DNA of 45,136 nucleotides from Larix sibirica (GCA_004151065.3 NWUY0304957652.1:1-45136), one strand, 5' to 3'; counted from the stretch's first letter, positions 32,421 to 44,254 are shown. Notes: a model not told the origin generated them from the sequence alone. Made by a program: numbers and translations.

Positions 32421-33086
32421 ATGGCATCTTCATCGAAAGCAGAGGCTAGGCCGAAGCGGAAAGCACATAAGGAAGCAAGCATGCCAATTGTGGAAGTGCA
32501 TTAAAATGTGAATGTTTGCCAACCACTGTTAGGTAAGATCCCGATTGTCGGCTTTGTTAATTATAACCCGCAGAATTCAGACCAGTTTCCAAAACACGCA
32601 TTTCATCAGTATGCAGACATGAAGAGGAAAGAAGACGGAACCGAGGAAGTGCAGCCGAAGCAGTGGGCCATAAAATTATTCCAGTCGGGTATCTTGACAC
32701 TTTTAGATGTTACCCATTTTTTTGGACATACCCCTACTATATATATATATTTTCATACTTACTTGTCCCAGCCTCTTATCTCAGCCCAGTTTGATTCTCC
32801 CCGCAAGCAGCCGCGCAATCAAGCCAGCCAACCTCCTTCCGTTGGCTCACGCAATAAACTCGTCCGTGGCAAGTTCATCTTCATATCCAGGGAAAGCAAA
32901 GACCTACCTTCCTTCGGCAAGCAACAAGTTAGATCAATTGGCGGTATGATTCACTCGCAGTGTCAATATTCTGTACCGTACCCCATTTTGTTTTTATGTG
33001 CGCCGTCTCGTGTTGGGTGGGGTACATCTTTCTTTCGTCATATGGTTCCACCTTGGCTAAATATATCTCATCTAGTAACAACATGA
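32421..33086 (+). pseudogene. Unrecognised gene-like frame with early stop
   Basis: An ATG at 32421 opens MASSSKAEARPKRKAHKEAS, a basic N-terminus like a nuclear targeting patch. A TAA at 32502-32504 interrupts, then the same frame stays open for 192 codons to 33086. Residues just after the stop look real (PLLGKIPIVGFVNYNPQNSD, QFPKHAFHQYADMKRKEDGT, EEVQPKQWAIKLFQS, to about 32690). From about 32700 the translation looks like random non-coding sequence, so the true relic probably ends there. Family unknown; a nuclear origin would fit the basic start. Confidence 0.35.
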
Positions 33087-33150
33087 ACACCCTCTCCTCG
33101 TATGGGGTCGCCTTGGTGAACATAATCTCTCCCATATGGTGGGTCAACAA
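32929..33150 (-). pseudogene. Unrecognised gene-like frame, antisense, with internal duplication
   Basis: Minus strand: HHMGEIMFTKATPYEERVFM, LLLDEIYLAKVEPYDERKMY, PTQHETAHIKTKW, a charged protein-like reading. The DNA holds two related halves 63 bp apart (33036-33068 and 33099-33130), giving the twin phrases TKATPYEERV and AKVEPYDERK. It overlaps the 3' part of the plus-strand frame 32421-33086, and at most one of the two can be real over the overlap; this one looks better. No known motif and no ATG at the N-terminus. Confidence 0.35.
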
Positions 33151-33159
33151 ATGGTGTTA

Positions 33160-33782
33160 TGGGTGGGATAGTTTTTGTAATGGGTGTTATACCTTCACTT
33201 TCCCCCTGGCCACTCTTTCCGGCCTGCAGCATCAGCATAAGATTCATATCCTTCTATCGTTAGTGGGCCTCAGAATACTAATCTTTAGTGTCGAGTAGCT
33301 CATCTGAGTATCCCAATTGATTAGCCAATAATCAAAGTATCCAAGCTGAGCGTCTGATTCCAAGCCAATGGGCCCATCCCAGCTATGACCCTGTCAAATA
33401 CCCTCTGGCTATTATATAATAAGCTATGATCGGCTATGTGAGGTGGTGGGTTCTATGTGGCTGCTTCTATGTGTTATGCGATAATATGTATGGCTGCTAT
33501 GGTAATGACTGTCAATTAATTCTGTCAATAATTGGGACTGACTGAGGCTATCTACAATGTTTCCTCCCTCTGTATAGCCAGTGTAGGCGCATGATCCTCA
33601 AAGAGTGAATCAACGTATTTTAAAGCATTTTAATTCCACATCCAATCAATCAAGTAAAAGGCTATCCCTTAATACCTATCCTGTGAGCGCACCCACCCAA
33701 TTGTCCAATTGGATACCCCTCTCATCAGGCAGTATGTATAAATAACTAAATATAGCAAGCCCCCATATAAAATCAAGAGGTA
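33160..33782. other. Unassigned spacer
   Basis: GGCTATG, CTATGTG and TCTATGTGG words repeat at 33410-33500. Words AGTATCC and AGCC with GAG at 33300-33370 resemble 37780-37990. No coding evidence. Confidence 0.35.
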
Positions 33783-33957
33783 GCACGGTATAATCATATA
33801 TAAGCAGCTACATGTAATAAGCATCACCCCAGCCACCCACCTAGCAGTAAGACCGGCATTGTGTCTTTGTCAGTGGGCAGGTTGTATCCCTCCCAGGTAA
33901 GTGATAACTTCATTGTTTATCTCTCGCACAGCCCGCAATCAAATATACCAGCGGCAT
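33783..33957 (+). repeat. Dispersed repeat family C, copy 2
   Basis: Same order and orientation as 28437-28540 with an extra internal stretch (about 33853-33928). Either the insertion is specific to this copy or the other copy suffered a deletion. The flanks are otherwise unrelated. Confidence 0.8.
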
Positions 33958-34436
33958 CCTTCCTACCTACCTGTGTGTAGCCCCTATCAACTAGAAATAA
34001 AATCCAATCAATCGCTCTTCATCAGTGGGCTTGGCAAAAGGGTGAAGTCATCTTTAATCCAGAGTCTCTGGGCTAAGGAAATACATCGGTGGAAGGACTA
34101 CTATTGCTAGGGTGTCCTCTCTAGAGATGGAAGGATATTGTGACTCGTCCAACAAAGGAGGACGAGGTACGGCGGAGTCGTGACTCGACCGTTATGGGAT
34201 AAGTACCCATCAATTTGAAAAGAATCTGGCCGAGGATATCCGGCAAGCCGTTCTTTAAGGAAGGATATAGATATTTTTTATAATTGGGTGCAAGGTCAGT
34301 ATGAGGCTACACTCGCGAGTAAGTATAGGGCTACACCTCAGTCAGTTACACCACAAAGCTTTAGTAATGTACCCAAAACTGGGTAAACAACATAGATATG
34401 AATCTTTTCATTCGTGATCATAAAGCCTAGTACCCA
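33958..34436. other. Unassigned spacer
   Basis: A TGTGACTCGTCC/ CGTGACTCGACC pair lies at about 34140 and 34180. Frame 33901-34110 (+) is not recognisable. Confidence 0.3.
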
Positions 34437-34535
34437 ATACGTGCACTGGTAGTCAAGTAATAATTTTTTTTTCATTATGGTGCTCCCCTTCTTGTACTTA
34501 ATAACAAGGTGAAGCGCAACTAGGAGACTCACTTC
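34437..34535 (-). pseudogene. Ty3/gypsy RNase H tail relic
   Basis: The minus strand reads LLVALHLVIKYKKGSTIMKK. The FHLVIKYKKG-S/N-T-N-K sequence before LADMLSRPP is typical of the end of the Ty3 RNase H domain and is present intact in the pol relic at 15200-15150. Here the sequence diverges immediately after GST. It is a very small piece, and its identification rests on about twelve residues. Confidence 0.45.
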
Positions 34536-34990
34536 GGCAATGCTGCTCTATTTTTAGAATAAAATATGGACAAAAAAAACATGAAAACATAGAAGTGGAT
34601 ATAATAATAATAATGTAATTCATCAAATAATATAATGCAACTAGACAACAAGAGAACCCAAGTACTTATTTCCTTGGCCTCATCAACCCTGCTCTTTTTC
34701 ACCCGAGGTATCAGGCAGGGGTGAATACAGAAGGCCTTGAAAGTATCATTAGGGAGAAATACTTTTAGGCGTACCTGTTTAAAGAAGAACTTATAATTCT
34801 AAGGCCGGCCCTCACGTCAGGGGTTAGTTAGCGAGATTACCATTACATTAATACATAGATATATACCGTCTATCTATTCCACCACTACTTTAGCCCATCA
34901 AGAAAAGTAGTCGTTAGGTGAGGAATGAAGTGCTCGACCGATAGGGGGAACTAGTTACTTGATCGACCAGTACTTTCCCAATGGTCAAAG
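34536..34990. other. Unassigned spacer
   Basis: AT-rich with a short (AAT)n-like stretch near 34600. The phrase TCAAATAATATAATGC at 34622 resembles TTAAATAATATAATGC near 13806, beside the other pol relic, so this may be further retroelement remains. Confidence 0.3.
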
Positions 34991-34996
34991 TATCTG

Positions 34997-35085
34997 TACC
35001 TGTTCCAGTACCTGTACACCGGTACTTATCTTAGCTAGTACCTGTAACCCAGTACTTATCTGTGCCAGTACCTCCGGTACCAGTC
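34997..35085 (+). repeat. Decayed tandem repeat, about 30 bp
   Basis: Three units of CAGTACCTGTA-CCGGTACTTATCTT-GC start at about 35006, 35037 and 35064. The open frames on both strands here are by-products of the repeat. Confidence 0.75.
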
Positions 35086-35389
35086 CCTGTCTTTCCTTTT
35101 CTTTTCCCCGGCTTCCCCACTTTACTCTTTGGAAAATAACTAAAAAAGCCAAACTTGGATGAAGCATTGACCGATGAGTGTATAGTAATCATCAGATTTC
35201 GATATTGGCTATGACCCTACAGAACCTGGCGTTTTCCTTCTTTAAAGGTTCTCGGAGCATGAAAAAACACTATCAAAAGACAAAATATCCTTATCCTAAG
35301 AGAGCACGTCTTTTCTTAATAACCCAAGAAAGACTACGAAGGGCCAAGGAGGGAAACAAAGCCCGGTAGAGTGAGCACGCGTATAATGG

Positions 35390-35715
35390 TCAATGGGGGT
35401 GTCGCCACTGGGTCTGCTCGATCTCCAACAATTGGCCATGGGTCTCCATCTCGATATCGAAATGTATCTGGACCTGGTTCTGGATAATCCCCAACGAGTT
35501 AATCTGATCCCGGAACAGTAGAGGATGTGCATAAACCCGGAACAAGATGAGATGCTACCTTTGCTTCTGATGCTACTCATGCTTTAACTAAGTAAACTGT
35601 ATCTTATTCAACTAAGTAAGCAACTGGATCAATGGGGTATGGATATGAAGCTCCTGCTGCTGTTGGCTCTGCTGCTGGGTATGGATCTGGTTCTTCGACT
35701 GGACCAACATGATCC
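35390..35715 (+). repeat. Triplet-periodic 'NNT-codon' repeat, locus 8
   Basis: One frame with scattered stops: GSARSPTIGHGSPSRYRNV, SGPGSG, DATFASDATHALTK, then ATGSMGYGYEAPAAVGSAAG and YGSGSSTGPT. Codons mostly end in T or A. It is the same composition and phase pattern as loci 1-7. Confidence 0.55.
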
Positions 35716-36019
35716 GATGATCTATTATCCAATAATATTTTATGGCAGCGAATCTGCGATCTCCTACCTTGAGTTGAGGATATTGAATAACTCTATCCTG
35801 TGTAGTTTACATGCTAAGAGGATAATAATACATGCCTATCCTCCTAGATATGATCAAAGTGTCTTATACATGCTAAGCCGATAATACATGGGTTTCAGCA
35901 GGGTTATGAGGGTACACATTGGGTTTGAGTACTGCTCTATGAAAAGCAAGATTGTGGATTAATAGGGTAACTGACATGATGAAGGGTAACCAGCGACTTG
36001 TTGACCTGGTGAATGGCCT

Positions 36020-36360
36020 GGACCTACGCGTGGTTCCTATGGTGGTACTTATATTTATAGTGATGCTGGTGTGTTTTCTGTTGGAATGTAGCTGCTATCT
36101 TGTAAGTGCGTAGTAGTTTGTAGTGTTCCTGTATTTGTAGTTATTCATAAAGGCTATAGGTGTAAAGAGTAATATGAACAAGTGGTGTATACAAAATTAC
36201 TGGTGGATTCCAAGCCAAGGAATAGTTGGTATTTCTGTGGTTGGTTCCTTATGTTACAAGCATATAGTATTATCTAGCAGGGGTTTATGTCTGCTGTTGT
36301 TGAAGCGGTTTATTGTTCCTGTAGTACTGTTTCTAGATGCAGTTGTTTTATTTGCAGCAA
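36020..36360 (+). repeat. Triplet-periodic 'NNT-codon' repeat, locus 9
   Basis: RGSYGGTYIYSDAGVFSVG (about 36027-36085) follows the NNT codon pattern; further right VCSVPVFVVI (36117-36147) and AVVEAVYCSCSTVS (36293-36335) continue it with stops. The 123-codon open frame 36174-36545 is in a different phase, and I treat it as a shadow. Confidence 0.45.
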
Positions 36361-36689
36361 GGGCTAGATCAAGGCAAAGGTATAAAAGGCAAGTAACAAA
36401 AAGTAGGGAGACTTCACTTTTCTTTCGGTGTAACTATGTCACTCTGGGGGACTTGGATGTGATAGTTTGTGTGCTTTATCTAACAAATAAAAAACAAAAT
36501 GAAACTATAATTGATTCAAGCCTGTCAATAAATCAACTCCAATAAATCACAGGCAGTTTGGCAGAAAACTACTAATCCCCAAGTAATCCTAAACATCATC
36601 AATTAATCAATTGTCCTCTGCTAATCTCATTTTATATATACGTGAGTAACACATTGTATATAAGATTCGTGTAGTCCTTTCCTGGGTAA

Positions 36690-36885
36690 GACCGCAACAG
36701 GCCGTCTAACATACTCCCCTGGTATTACTGGTCCAACATACTACTCCTCTAAAGATCGTACCACTGATCGTCCAACATTTCCTACTGCCCCTACAGATAG
36801 GCGGTTGTCCAACTGATTGTTGTCCTACTTACTCTACGGGTAATCCAACAGACTCAACAGGTCGTTCTACTAATCAATCAATCAA
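36690..36885 (+). repeat. Triplet-periodic repeat, Thr/Pro/Asp/Arg variant, locus 10
   Basis: Reads GRLTYSPGITGPTYYSSKD, then RTTDRPTFPTAPTDRR, then after a shift NPTDSTGRSTNQSIN. It resembles locus 6 (GRSTDCPTVPTDS) and appears to be a sub-family built on CCAAC(A/T)GA(T/C) and ACTGGTCGT words. Confidence 0.5.
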
Positions 36886-36927
36886 TCCGTTCACGCCTTC
36901 CTTCCATCCTTCCAAGATGCCGGGGTC

Positions 36928-37440
36928 TTATCTGGTTGTAGTTTCCCAATCCGAGAAGGCAGTTTCTACAATCCAACGACTGGTTCTGTCCAACAGAAAT
37001 AATAAAGGAAGCATAAGCAGGTGCTCCCTAAAGGCAAGAAGGAGGGCATGTGGTTTCATGGTTTGATTCAGTAAGGGAATGAACATTTTTGTTGGGTGCA
37101 AATAGATAGCTGGCATTGAGAGGTTGTAAATAAAGCAAATCAGAAGATTCATAGAGATCATCCATCTACAGCATAATCTAAAAAAGTGCTTCCTAAATAA
37201 GATGAACAAAGAAGGTTTCAAAAGCCAAGCCCGATATGACTTAAATCTAAAAGGTGGAATTGCTAAATAACACATATCTAAATGATCTAAACCGACTTCG
37301 TTCACTGCGTACCTCGAGATTAAGGCACCGGGTGGGGTGGTTCCGGTCGATAAAACCTCCCCAAACAAAGGCGCATTTCAATAATCAAAGATTGATTGGG
37401 TTTTCCGGGTTCGTAGGTATATTGCTCCATCGGGGTCTCG
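36928..37440 (-). pseudogene. Weak unrecognised gene-like relic
   Basis: The minus strand from 37440 reads NAEFETPMEQYTYEPGKPNQ and MRLCLGRF, then in another phase TTPPGALISRYAVNEVGLDH, LDMCYLAIPPFRFKSYRAWL; the latter lies in a 146-codon open frame ending at 36928. The C-terminal half is hydrophobic and may be fortuitous. No family recognised and no ATG upstream of the protein-like part. Confidence 0.25.
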
Positions 37441-37509
37441 AACTCGGCATTTGGTTTTATACAACTGGCTCAAATTGCTTAGCGGAGCCGCAGTTCTGTA
37501 TGTAAATTA

Positions 37510-39760
37510 ATTCCATGCCCGACCTGATAAGTATGAGTTCCTAAAATAAAAATACAATGCATAAGAAGGAGCGGAGCGAAAGAAGCCTAAACAACACAAG
37601 TGGTAGCTGTAAAACATAAAGGTCTTCCTTCCAAAACGAACGGAACAAGCACATAGCATCAAACCATCCCTGTTTGTGCTCCCCAAAAGTAGCGCTTTTA
37701 TTTAATCAAGAATGCTGAATTAGGCTGTTTTAAATAACCGGTATCCCATCGGCGTCGGAGTAACCAAGTTGAGTTGATCAGTGGATTCGAGGAGCCAGGT
37801 AATCCAGCTCGAGTAGCCGAGCCTAGTTGAGCAGTAGTGGAGTAGCCCAGCCCAGCAAAGACTTATCTCCTGTATCATGGCTTAAACTTTCTTATTATGA
37901 GATTACGAAGCGGAGCATTCCATCCCAGCCAAATCGAGCACCCAAGCGAGCCCGGGAGGCGATCCAAGTATCCAAGGCTATAACCCCCATATTCCCCACT
38001 GCCAACCGCCACACCAAGCACACCAAGCTTACACCAAACCTACTCCTAATTTGTCATATTTGAACTATGGTTAGTGAAAGTCAGGCTTTAGATAAAGCTA
38101 ATTAGTCTTCTACCTAGAGAAGGTTTTTTCAATATGTCCCACCTGTTACAAAAAGTAACCCTATGCTCTTCTCATTGTTGTTGTATTAGCAGCGTAAGTA
38201 GTAGCTTGGGATTATAGCGGATTATACTCCCATGGATTTTTTGGATTCTTCCGAATTAGCGGAGTATCCTCCATCAGGAAGGGGTATGCTCTCGCAGTTA
38301 GGCTAAAGTATAGTCCGGCTATAGTCCGGCCAGTTTACATGGAACCCATACAGCTAAGACGGCAAGCAAGTAGTAGTCTAAGGCGAGTGCAAGTACTTAC
38401 TCTACAAACTAAAGCTACTAACTATATGAGTGTAACTAACCCTTCTTCAATTGAGTACCGGCAACTATCCCAGCAATTAAACCCGATATTGTTTTTGGCT
38501 CCTTCTAACTATCTCCTGGCTTCTATCATCGGTGACCCTACTATCTATGTCAATTACTTCTGGCAATGATGGGCTCTGCTCTATGGCAAAAACTATATGA
38601 CTGGTTGTTTATTTAGGTAATGGGGGTGCTAAGGAGAACCTCAAATGGCAAAGTAAACTATTCCAAGGTACGAGGGAATACACCACGGGTTGTAGAGATG
38701 CGCTCATATATTTGGATTATTTCCTTTGTTGATTTCCCATTGGACACTAACTATAGGAGTAGTAAAAAACCCATTGGGTTGGATTAGTTCCAATTTCTTT
38801 TATTTATAAACTGCTATTCTATTTATCAACGACATCAAATTAGAATAAGTTGGAATATTGTCCACACTTATTATTTGTGCCTGCCCCGAGAACCTGAGGC
38901 CTATGGAGATAACAACTCAATGTCTGGTGGGTACCGCGGGGACTTTTATTGTCGGCTAGGAATGTGGGCCTTCTTTCACATCGACCCAACACGGTACAGG
39001 ATGGTGCAACGGGCGGAAGGAGTACACAGTGAAGCAATGGTCGAAGACACGGGCTTGCTTGCTTGCTAGAAGAGGGAGGAACCCGGCTGTTTGCTTTTAT
39101 TACTTTATTATGACTTGCTTCCATTATTGTTACTGCGGGCTGGGACAAAAATGAAACCACGGCTGGCTGGGGCTGGCTGGCTGGCTGGATAGATCGTGGG
39201 CTATTTAGCTTGACCTGTAGGGAAGGATAAATGCATCTGGATCTCGATCATAAGGAAGGAACTGGAGAAAAGAATCTCTATACAAGGAGATATATAATTA
39301 ATCTGTATTACGTTTTTCCTTTATAAGTTTTAAGGCCATACAGACTAATTAGCTATATTACCTTATACACACAGATATCCTTCCCTCATTAACTGAATAG
39401 CTTTCCCACCCTCCACCTGTCCAGTGAACTCACCCAAGGCCCAGTCCGCGTAAGGCGCCTACTAAGTAACCCAGTATGCTTTACCCATTAAATACACATT
39501 CCCGCTTTCTGTTCAATTCGCAGTCCGCATTCAGCCCGCTGAATGTATGCATTCAGTTCAATTTGCACCTGCCATATGCTATGTGGGGCGGTCCAACGGA
39601 TATACGGAGGGCCCACAAATGCAAACCCGACGAACGGATGAAGGGAGGAGGCGAACAAAAATACATGTTCCCGGGTGGGGTGGGGCCTATAAGAAAAAAG
39701 GAGTTCATACAGCTGGATGCAATAATTATGCTTACGTTGCTAGGTTAATCTCTATCATCT
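37510..39760. other. Unassigned spacer with small repeats
   Basis: GAGTAGCC and GAGCAG words cluster at 37780-37860. TATAGTCCGGC is duplicated at 38309-38330. CTGG runs lie at about 39163-39188. Open frames 38339-38569 (+), 38875-39069 (+), 38840-39160 (-) and 39476-39783 (+) are not recognisable, and two of them overlap on opposite strands. Confidence 0.35.
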
Positions 39761-39763
39761 ATG

Positions 39764-39887
39764 AGGCTACCTTTTCGTACTGAATTTCCCACTTTTCGGG
39801 GTTGGGGTAAACATATAAATGGGCGGGGTAGGCACTAACTATATATATAGGCTACCTTTAAGTAGTGAATTTACCCTATTTTACGAG
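39764..39887 (+). repeat. 37-bp direct repeat pair
   Basis: AGGCTACCTTTTCGTACTGA...(39764) and AGGCTACCTTTAAGTAGTGA...(39849) share a TTTCCC or TTTACCC continuation of about 37 bp each; the starts lie 85 bp apart. Confidence 0.8.
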
Positions 39888-39889
39888 CG

Positions 39890-40735
39890 TTTTAACTCAT
39901 ACTATTACCACCCCTCCCTCCAGCCATGCCGTCTAGCAATCAAATAATGGGAAGCAAGGGGTTAAACGGTTCATGAGGAGCCCGGAATAAGAAAAAAAAG
40001 TGATCAGACTGGTGATACATATTTTGGTTATCCCTCCCTATTTGGGTACCTTTTCAACCTTTTCAATTGGCTTTAAAGCCACCGATCCCAATCCCTTCGA
40101 AGGATTAAAGTAAGTGGCGCTACAGCGCGCTAAAATGGTCAGTTTATCTATTTCCTACCTAAACTTATAACTGCCCTGCCCCACTCTATCTCTCCTTCCT
40201 GCCTCGTGGCTGGCTGGGATCGATGGCTAGTCATTACTGGCGAGATTCCGGTCATCCATGAAATTTTATCTGTTGCCTTACTCGCTTTCCTAGTGTCAAG
40301 CGAGCCATCTCATTCCTAAGTGACTTCTTGGGTGGGGAGCGTTCATTTATCAGTGGGAGGTTCTGACACATCATGGTGTTATTAGCTAAGGCTCCTTTGT
40401 GGGTGGTTAGCTCTGGAACTTCAATGATAATAGAAAAAAGGGTATTCGCATTGTTTTTGTAACACTACTATTACATTTATATCAATATATAATAATTTTT
40501 CTTATATTGTATACAAAGAGATATATTACTTATTGGACGACACGAACGAGGCATTACTTATAATGCTGCTGGGAAGGAAGTGGCACTGGTTAGTTAATTA
40601 TTGATTACACACTTCTTCACTTACACACCTTCTCCACAGGAGGCCTAAGACACAGGGAGGCGTAGAATGCCAATAGTCCATCAGTCACAGGAAAGGTGCC
40701 TATTAATGGTGGTTGCCAATAGATAGGATAGCTGC
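39890..40735. other. Unassigned spacer
   Basis: Nothing coding or structural stands out beyond short AT-rich blocks at 40460-40530. Confidence 0.35.
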
Positions 40736-40739
40736 TAAT

Positions 40740-41060
40740 CAATAAGTACAAGAGTCAATGCCTTATACTCGATCCAGGAGTCATAGTACCTAGTCATAGT
40801 AGCCAGTTGGCAGTTAGAGCTATAAAGTGGTGGCAGCATGAACCTATGATCAGTGATAGAACCTCGTCGTTGCCAAGTAGATAGTCAGTGCCAGTCGATC
40901 TTTTCCAATCATATATGCCCGAAGGGAAGGTGCTGATAGTCGTCGGTAGTCGTTGAATTAAGTACTTGTAAATACCCAGTTTGCATTGCCGATAGTACCC
41001 AGTATTAGTCTATAGTCAGAACCAGTTGTCATCGCCGAGAGAGACGGGAAATACTTGTGG
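40740..41060. repeat. Dispersed repeat family E, copy 2
   Basis: Loose repeats of AGTCATAGTA, GTCAGTGCCAGTCG, TAGTCGTCGGTAGTCG, TTGCCGATAGTA and TAGTCAGAACCAGT. It shares words with 22795-22890, including CCAATCATATA. The ORF at 41026-41211 (+) overlaps its end and is not recognised. Confidence 0.4.
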
Positions 41061-43215
41061 GGAGGACTTGCCCATGCTACTGATCAGAGCCTATCATAGC
41101 CAGTATCTTTTACAGTGGTCGCCGATAAGTAAAGAGGTGGTCGACGAGTTACCCCTTCCTTTCCTTTCTGCCTTAGCTCTAGCGAACAAGCTCTTGTCTC
41201 CTTTCAAATAAATAGGTACTATTCCTATGACTGCTATAGTCTTAGCCGTATGAACTGCCTTAGGTTAGAGCTCTAGCTCTAGTCTGTATAGTAGCTGTGG
41301 AGTTCAATTAGTAGTACTATCACCATATAGTTGACTATTAGCTTCCGTCTCTGTTATAGCTTCCGAAGTCCCATATTCAATACATGGGACAACCATATAA
41401 TATAACTAAGCTGATCTCATTTCAATCTATGTTTTCAATAGACTAAGCTAAACACTCGTACTATAATTAGCCCCATATCATGTCAATCTAATGGGGTTGG
41501 TACTGCTTATCTATATATTCATACTTGGTTGCTTGAACCTAATCTAACCACGATAAAGGGCTATATAATTATCCTTAATGCATCGAACCTGGATATGAAG
41601 TGGGACCCATCCATAGTGATATTGATTATATTAGCAACAGCTAAGCAACAGCCTAAATAGAATTTATAAAGGACGGAGAGGATGAGGTACGAATCCGCTC
41701 GACCATCGGGAGAGATCGTGAAGCCCGACCAAAGAAGGGCGAGGACGTCGAGATGCGACCATCGTGTGGGATGGATTTTATCTATTGTTATGTATAAGTT
41801 AAACGTATCCATGTGAGCTCATATATGAATGAGAGTTCTCTGATTCTATGTTTAAAACAAGCTAGTTAAACCGGTTCATCTTCAGATTGTATAGATTACA
41901 CATTGAAATAGGGAATTACTACCTGATGATATGGGAGCTATTGTGACCGGCTGGCCTGGCATAACCTCCTAACTGAACTCTGTGTTGTGTCATAGCCTTC
42001 TCACAGTGGAATTAATTAGTAGGGGTGCTACCTACCTACAACCTCACACTTTCTACGGGACTCTTTAATGAATTGTTGTGTCGGAGCCTATAGAGATGGA
42101 CCCCAAATTGACTAACTTTTATAAACCCCGTATTTTATACAGCTTTTCATTTTATTGAAAATATGGAGCTATTCTCATAAGCTAAGGCATAAAGGGCAAG
42201 ACTAACTAGTGTGTCCTGTCTAGAAAAGGCCAGGGAACTAAGGAAGGGAAAATTTAGTCTCTTTGTCAAAGAATGGAAGAACAACGGAAAGGCTAGCCTA
42301 GTTTATGGGGCTTTAACCCTATGGAACTTACTTGCGATATATCATATAGGTAATAGGTTTTAATTGATTGAACAACGGGTATACATGGCTCTCCCTGTAG
42401 AGTAAATACCCATTAATAGTAATCCCTGTGACCTGTTTACTCTCTGTTAGGAGTAGGCCTCTTCTTTCCTTACACGGCAGGTATGGAAGAGGTCTTGACA
42501 CTTGAGTTGAGGCCTGCAACTTGATTAGAAGGTCTGAACATAAACCTGTAACAGCTATAGGAACCTGAAGAGTTTATAGTCCCCAGAGCTATAGTCCTCC
42601 CCCTTATTCCTTTAGTTAAAAGGTCTCCCTCCATTGCCTGTTGAGAATGATAATTGGTGGCTTATCGGCGAGCAAATAAATATGGGGACTTCTCGATGGC
42701 TCACTCACTATCGGCCTAATTACCTCACCTCACCTGATAATAGTGGTGGCAACCCATACATATCGCGGTAGTGTAACCTTATCAAGTAAGCTATGCGATC
42801 CTCCAACCACACTCATGGGGAAGTAGTCGTTAGGCTATCCAACCAACACCTAGCTAGGGAAAGCTCAGGAAATGACCTAGTTCAGGAATAATAATATCCC
42901 ATTTTAGATCCTCGATGAGCCTAGGATTATTATTCATCAGACCCATAAAAAATAGTTTTTTAATAAAGCAAAATGTGCAATGAGTAGGTTTTGGAAGTCC
43001 CCCCAACAACCCAAATGGAGGGCTGCTGTAAGAGTATGCGATCGTATATTTTGGAATTTACCACCTGCTTATTCCTATACCACTTGCTGAATGAATGCTG
43101 CTTATAGGACTGCTAGATACCTCTTCTTATAAAGTTAATAAATGATGTTATAAGTGCTCGAGTAAAGCGCGCGTAAGGTAATATATATTATAAGTAAAGC
43201 AGTAGTTCATAAGGT
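41061..43215. other. Unassigned spacer
   Basis: TAGCTCTAG and TAGTAGCTG words repeat at 41260-41350. At 42490-42530 an inverted stretch matches family D (30019-30040). Frames 41561-41812 (-) and 42328-42519 (-) resemble nothing known. Confidence 0.35.
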
Positions 43216-44254
43216 AGCTCCGATCCGACGATTCCACAACTGAGTTGTAAAACTTACTTCTTCCATTAATGCAGTAGGCTTACCCAGGTATTACCTAAAA
43301 GCAATAAAGGGCATGGATGGGAAGCCAGTTCAATTCGATCCAACCAATGTTGTAAGTGTGGGGCATTCCTAAATGGGGTAAGCTTGTAAGGTTGGTGAAG
43401 CAGGTGGAAAAGTGGTAACAGTTAAGTAAAGGCAAAGTAGGCAGGGGCGGTAGCGGTAAAAAATAGATTGAAAGAAGCACGGTTTCTTATTTCTTTGGCA
43501 AGCTCTATCTATCTTCCTTCCATCCTTCCTTCCATCTTCGATGCATCTGGCTGTAGTTCCTTTCCTCAATGAGGGGGGAGGGGTAATTAATTCTAGAGTG
43601 TGAGTAGCATGGAACGTACAATCTTCCTGTAGGCATAGAAAGGGTAAATAAATAGTCCATCCATTTTCAAGTGCCTACCAAAGCCCTTCCCTCCGTCAAA
43701 TAACTAAGTTGGATAAAAGTCTATAGCAGTCCCCACTGAACCACTTCACTAAGCGATTAATTAATAAAGTGATATAGGGCTAAAAGCTCTAGGTATTCCG
43801 GTAGGTTATTTGGAAAGCAAGGGAAGGTAGGGGGTTGCTCTTCTATTAATAGTGGCCTCCCTCAAAAGGTATTCCTGGCTTCAGCAATGACTGCATCTCC
43901 TAGGGTGAAGGCAGTAACAAAGTATGAGGTAGTTTGATCCCGTCCTGCTGATGCTGATAAGAGGTTAAATAGTGATACCTACTAAGCGCTTCATTCATCC
44001 AAGTAGGGCCTAGGTATCTAGGTTGGGCAGGTAGTTTAGTTGGGAAACACTTAAGTAAGGGTAGTGTCATGCCATTCCAAGTTATGAGTTTTCACTTCTA
44101 AGCATTTATTAAGTAAGTGATCTAGAGCTACCAGGTCTAGGTTTCTAGGTGGGGCAGGTAATAAGTACAACAGAAGTAAGATAGAAGGGAGGTAAGAAGG
44201 TGCCCATGCCATATCCATCTATCAATCCATGCCATCAATGCCATCTCCGTGCCA

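Noticed and set aside
36174-36545. 123-codon frame with hydrophobic middle, possible membrane protein
   Set aside because: Lies over triplet-periodic locus 9, carries no known motif, and the C-terminal part is AT-rich spacer.
38840-39160. 106-codon minus-strand and 64-codon plus-strand frames
   Set aside because: Mutually overlapping on opposite strands, low complexity near 39160, no motif; neither is supported.
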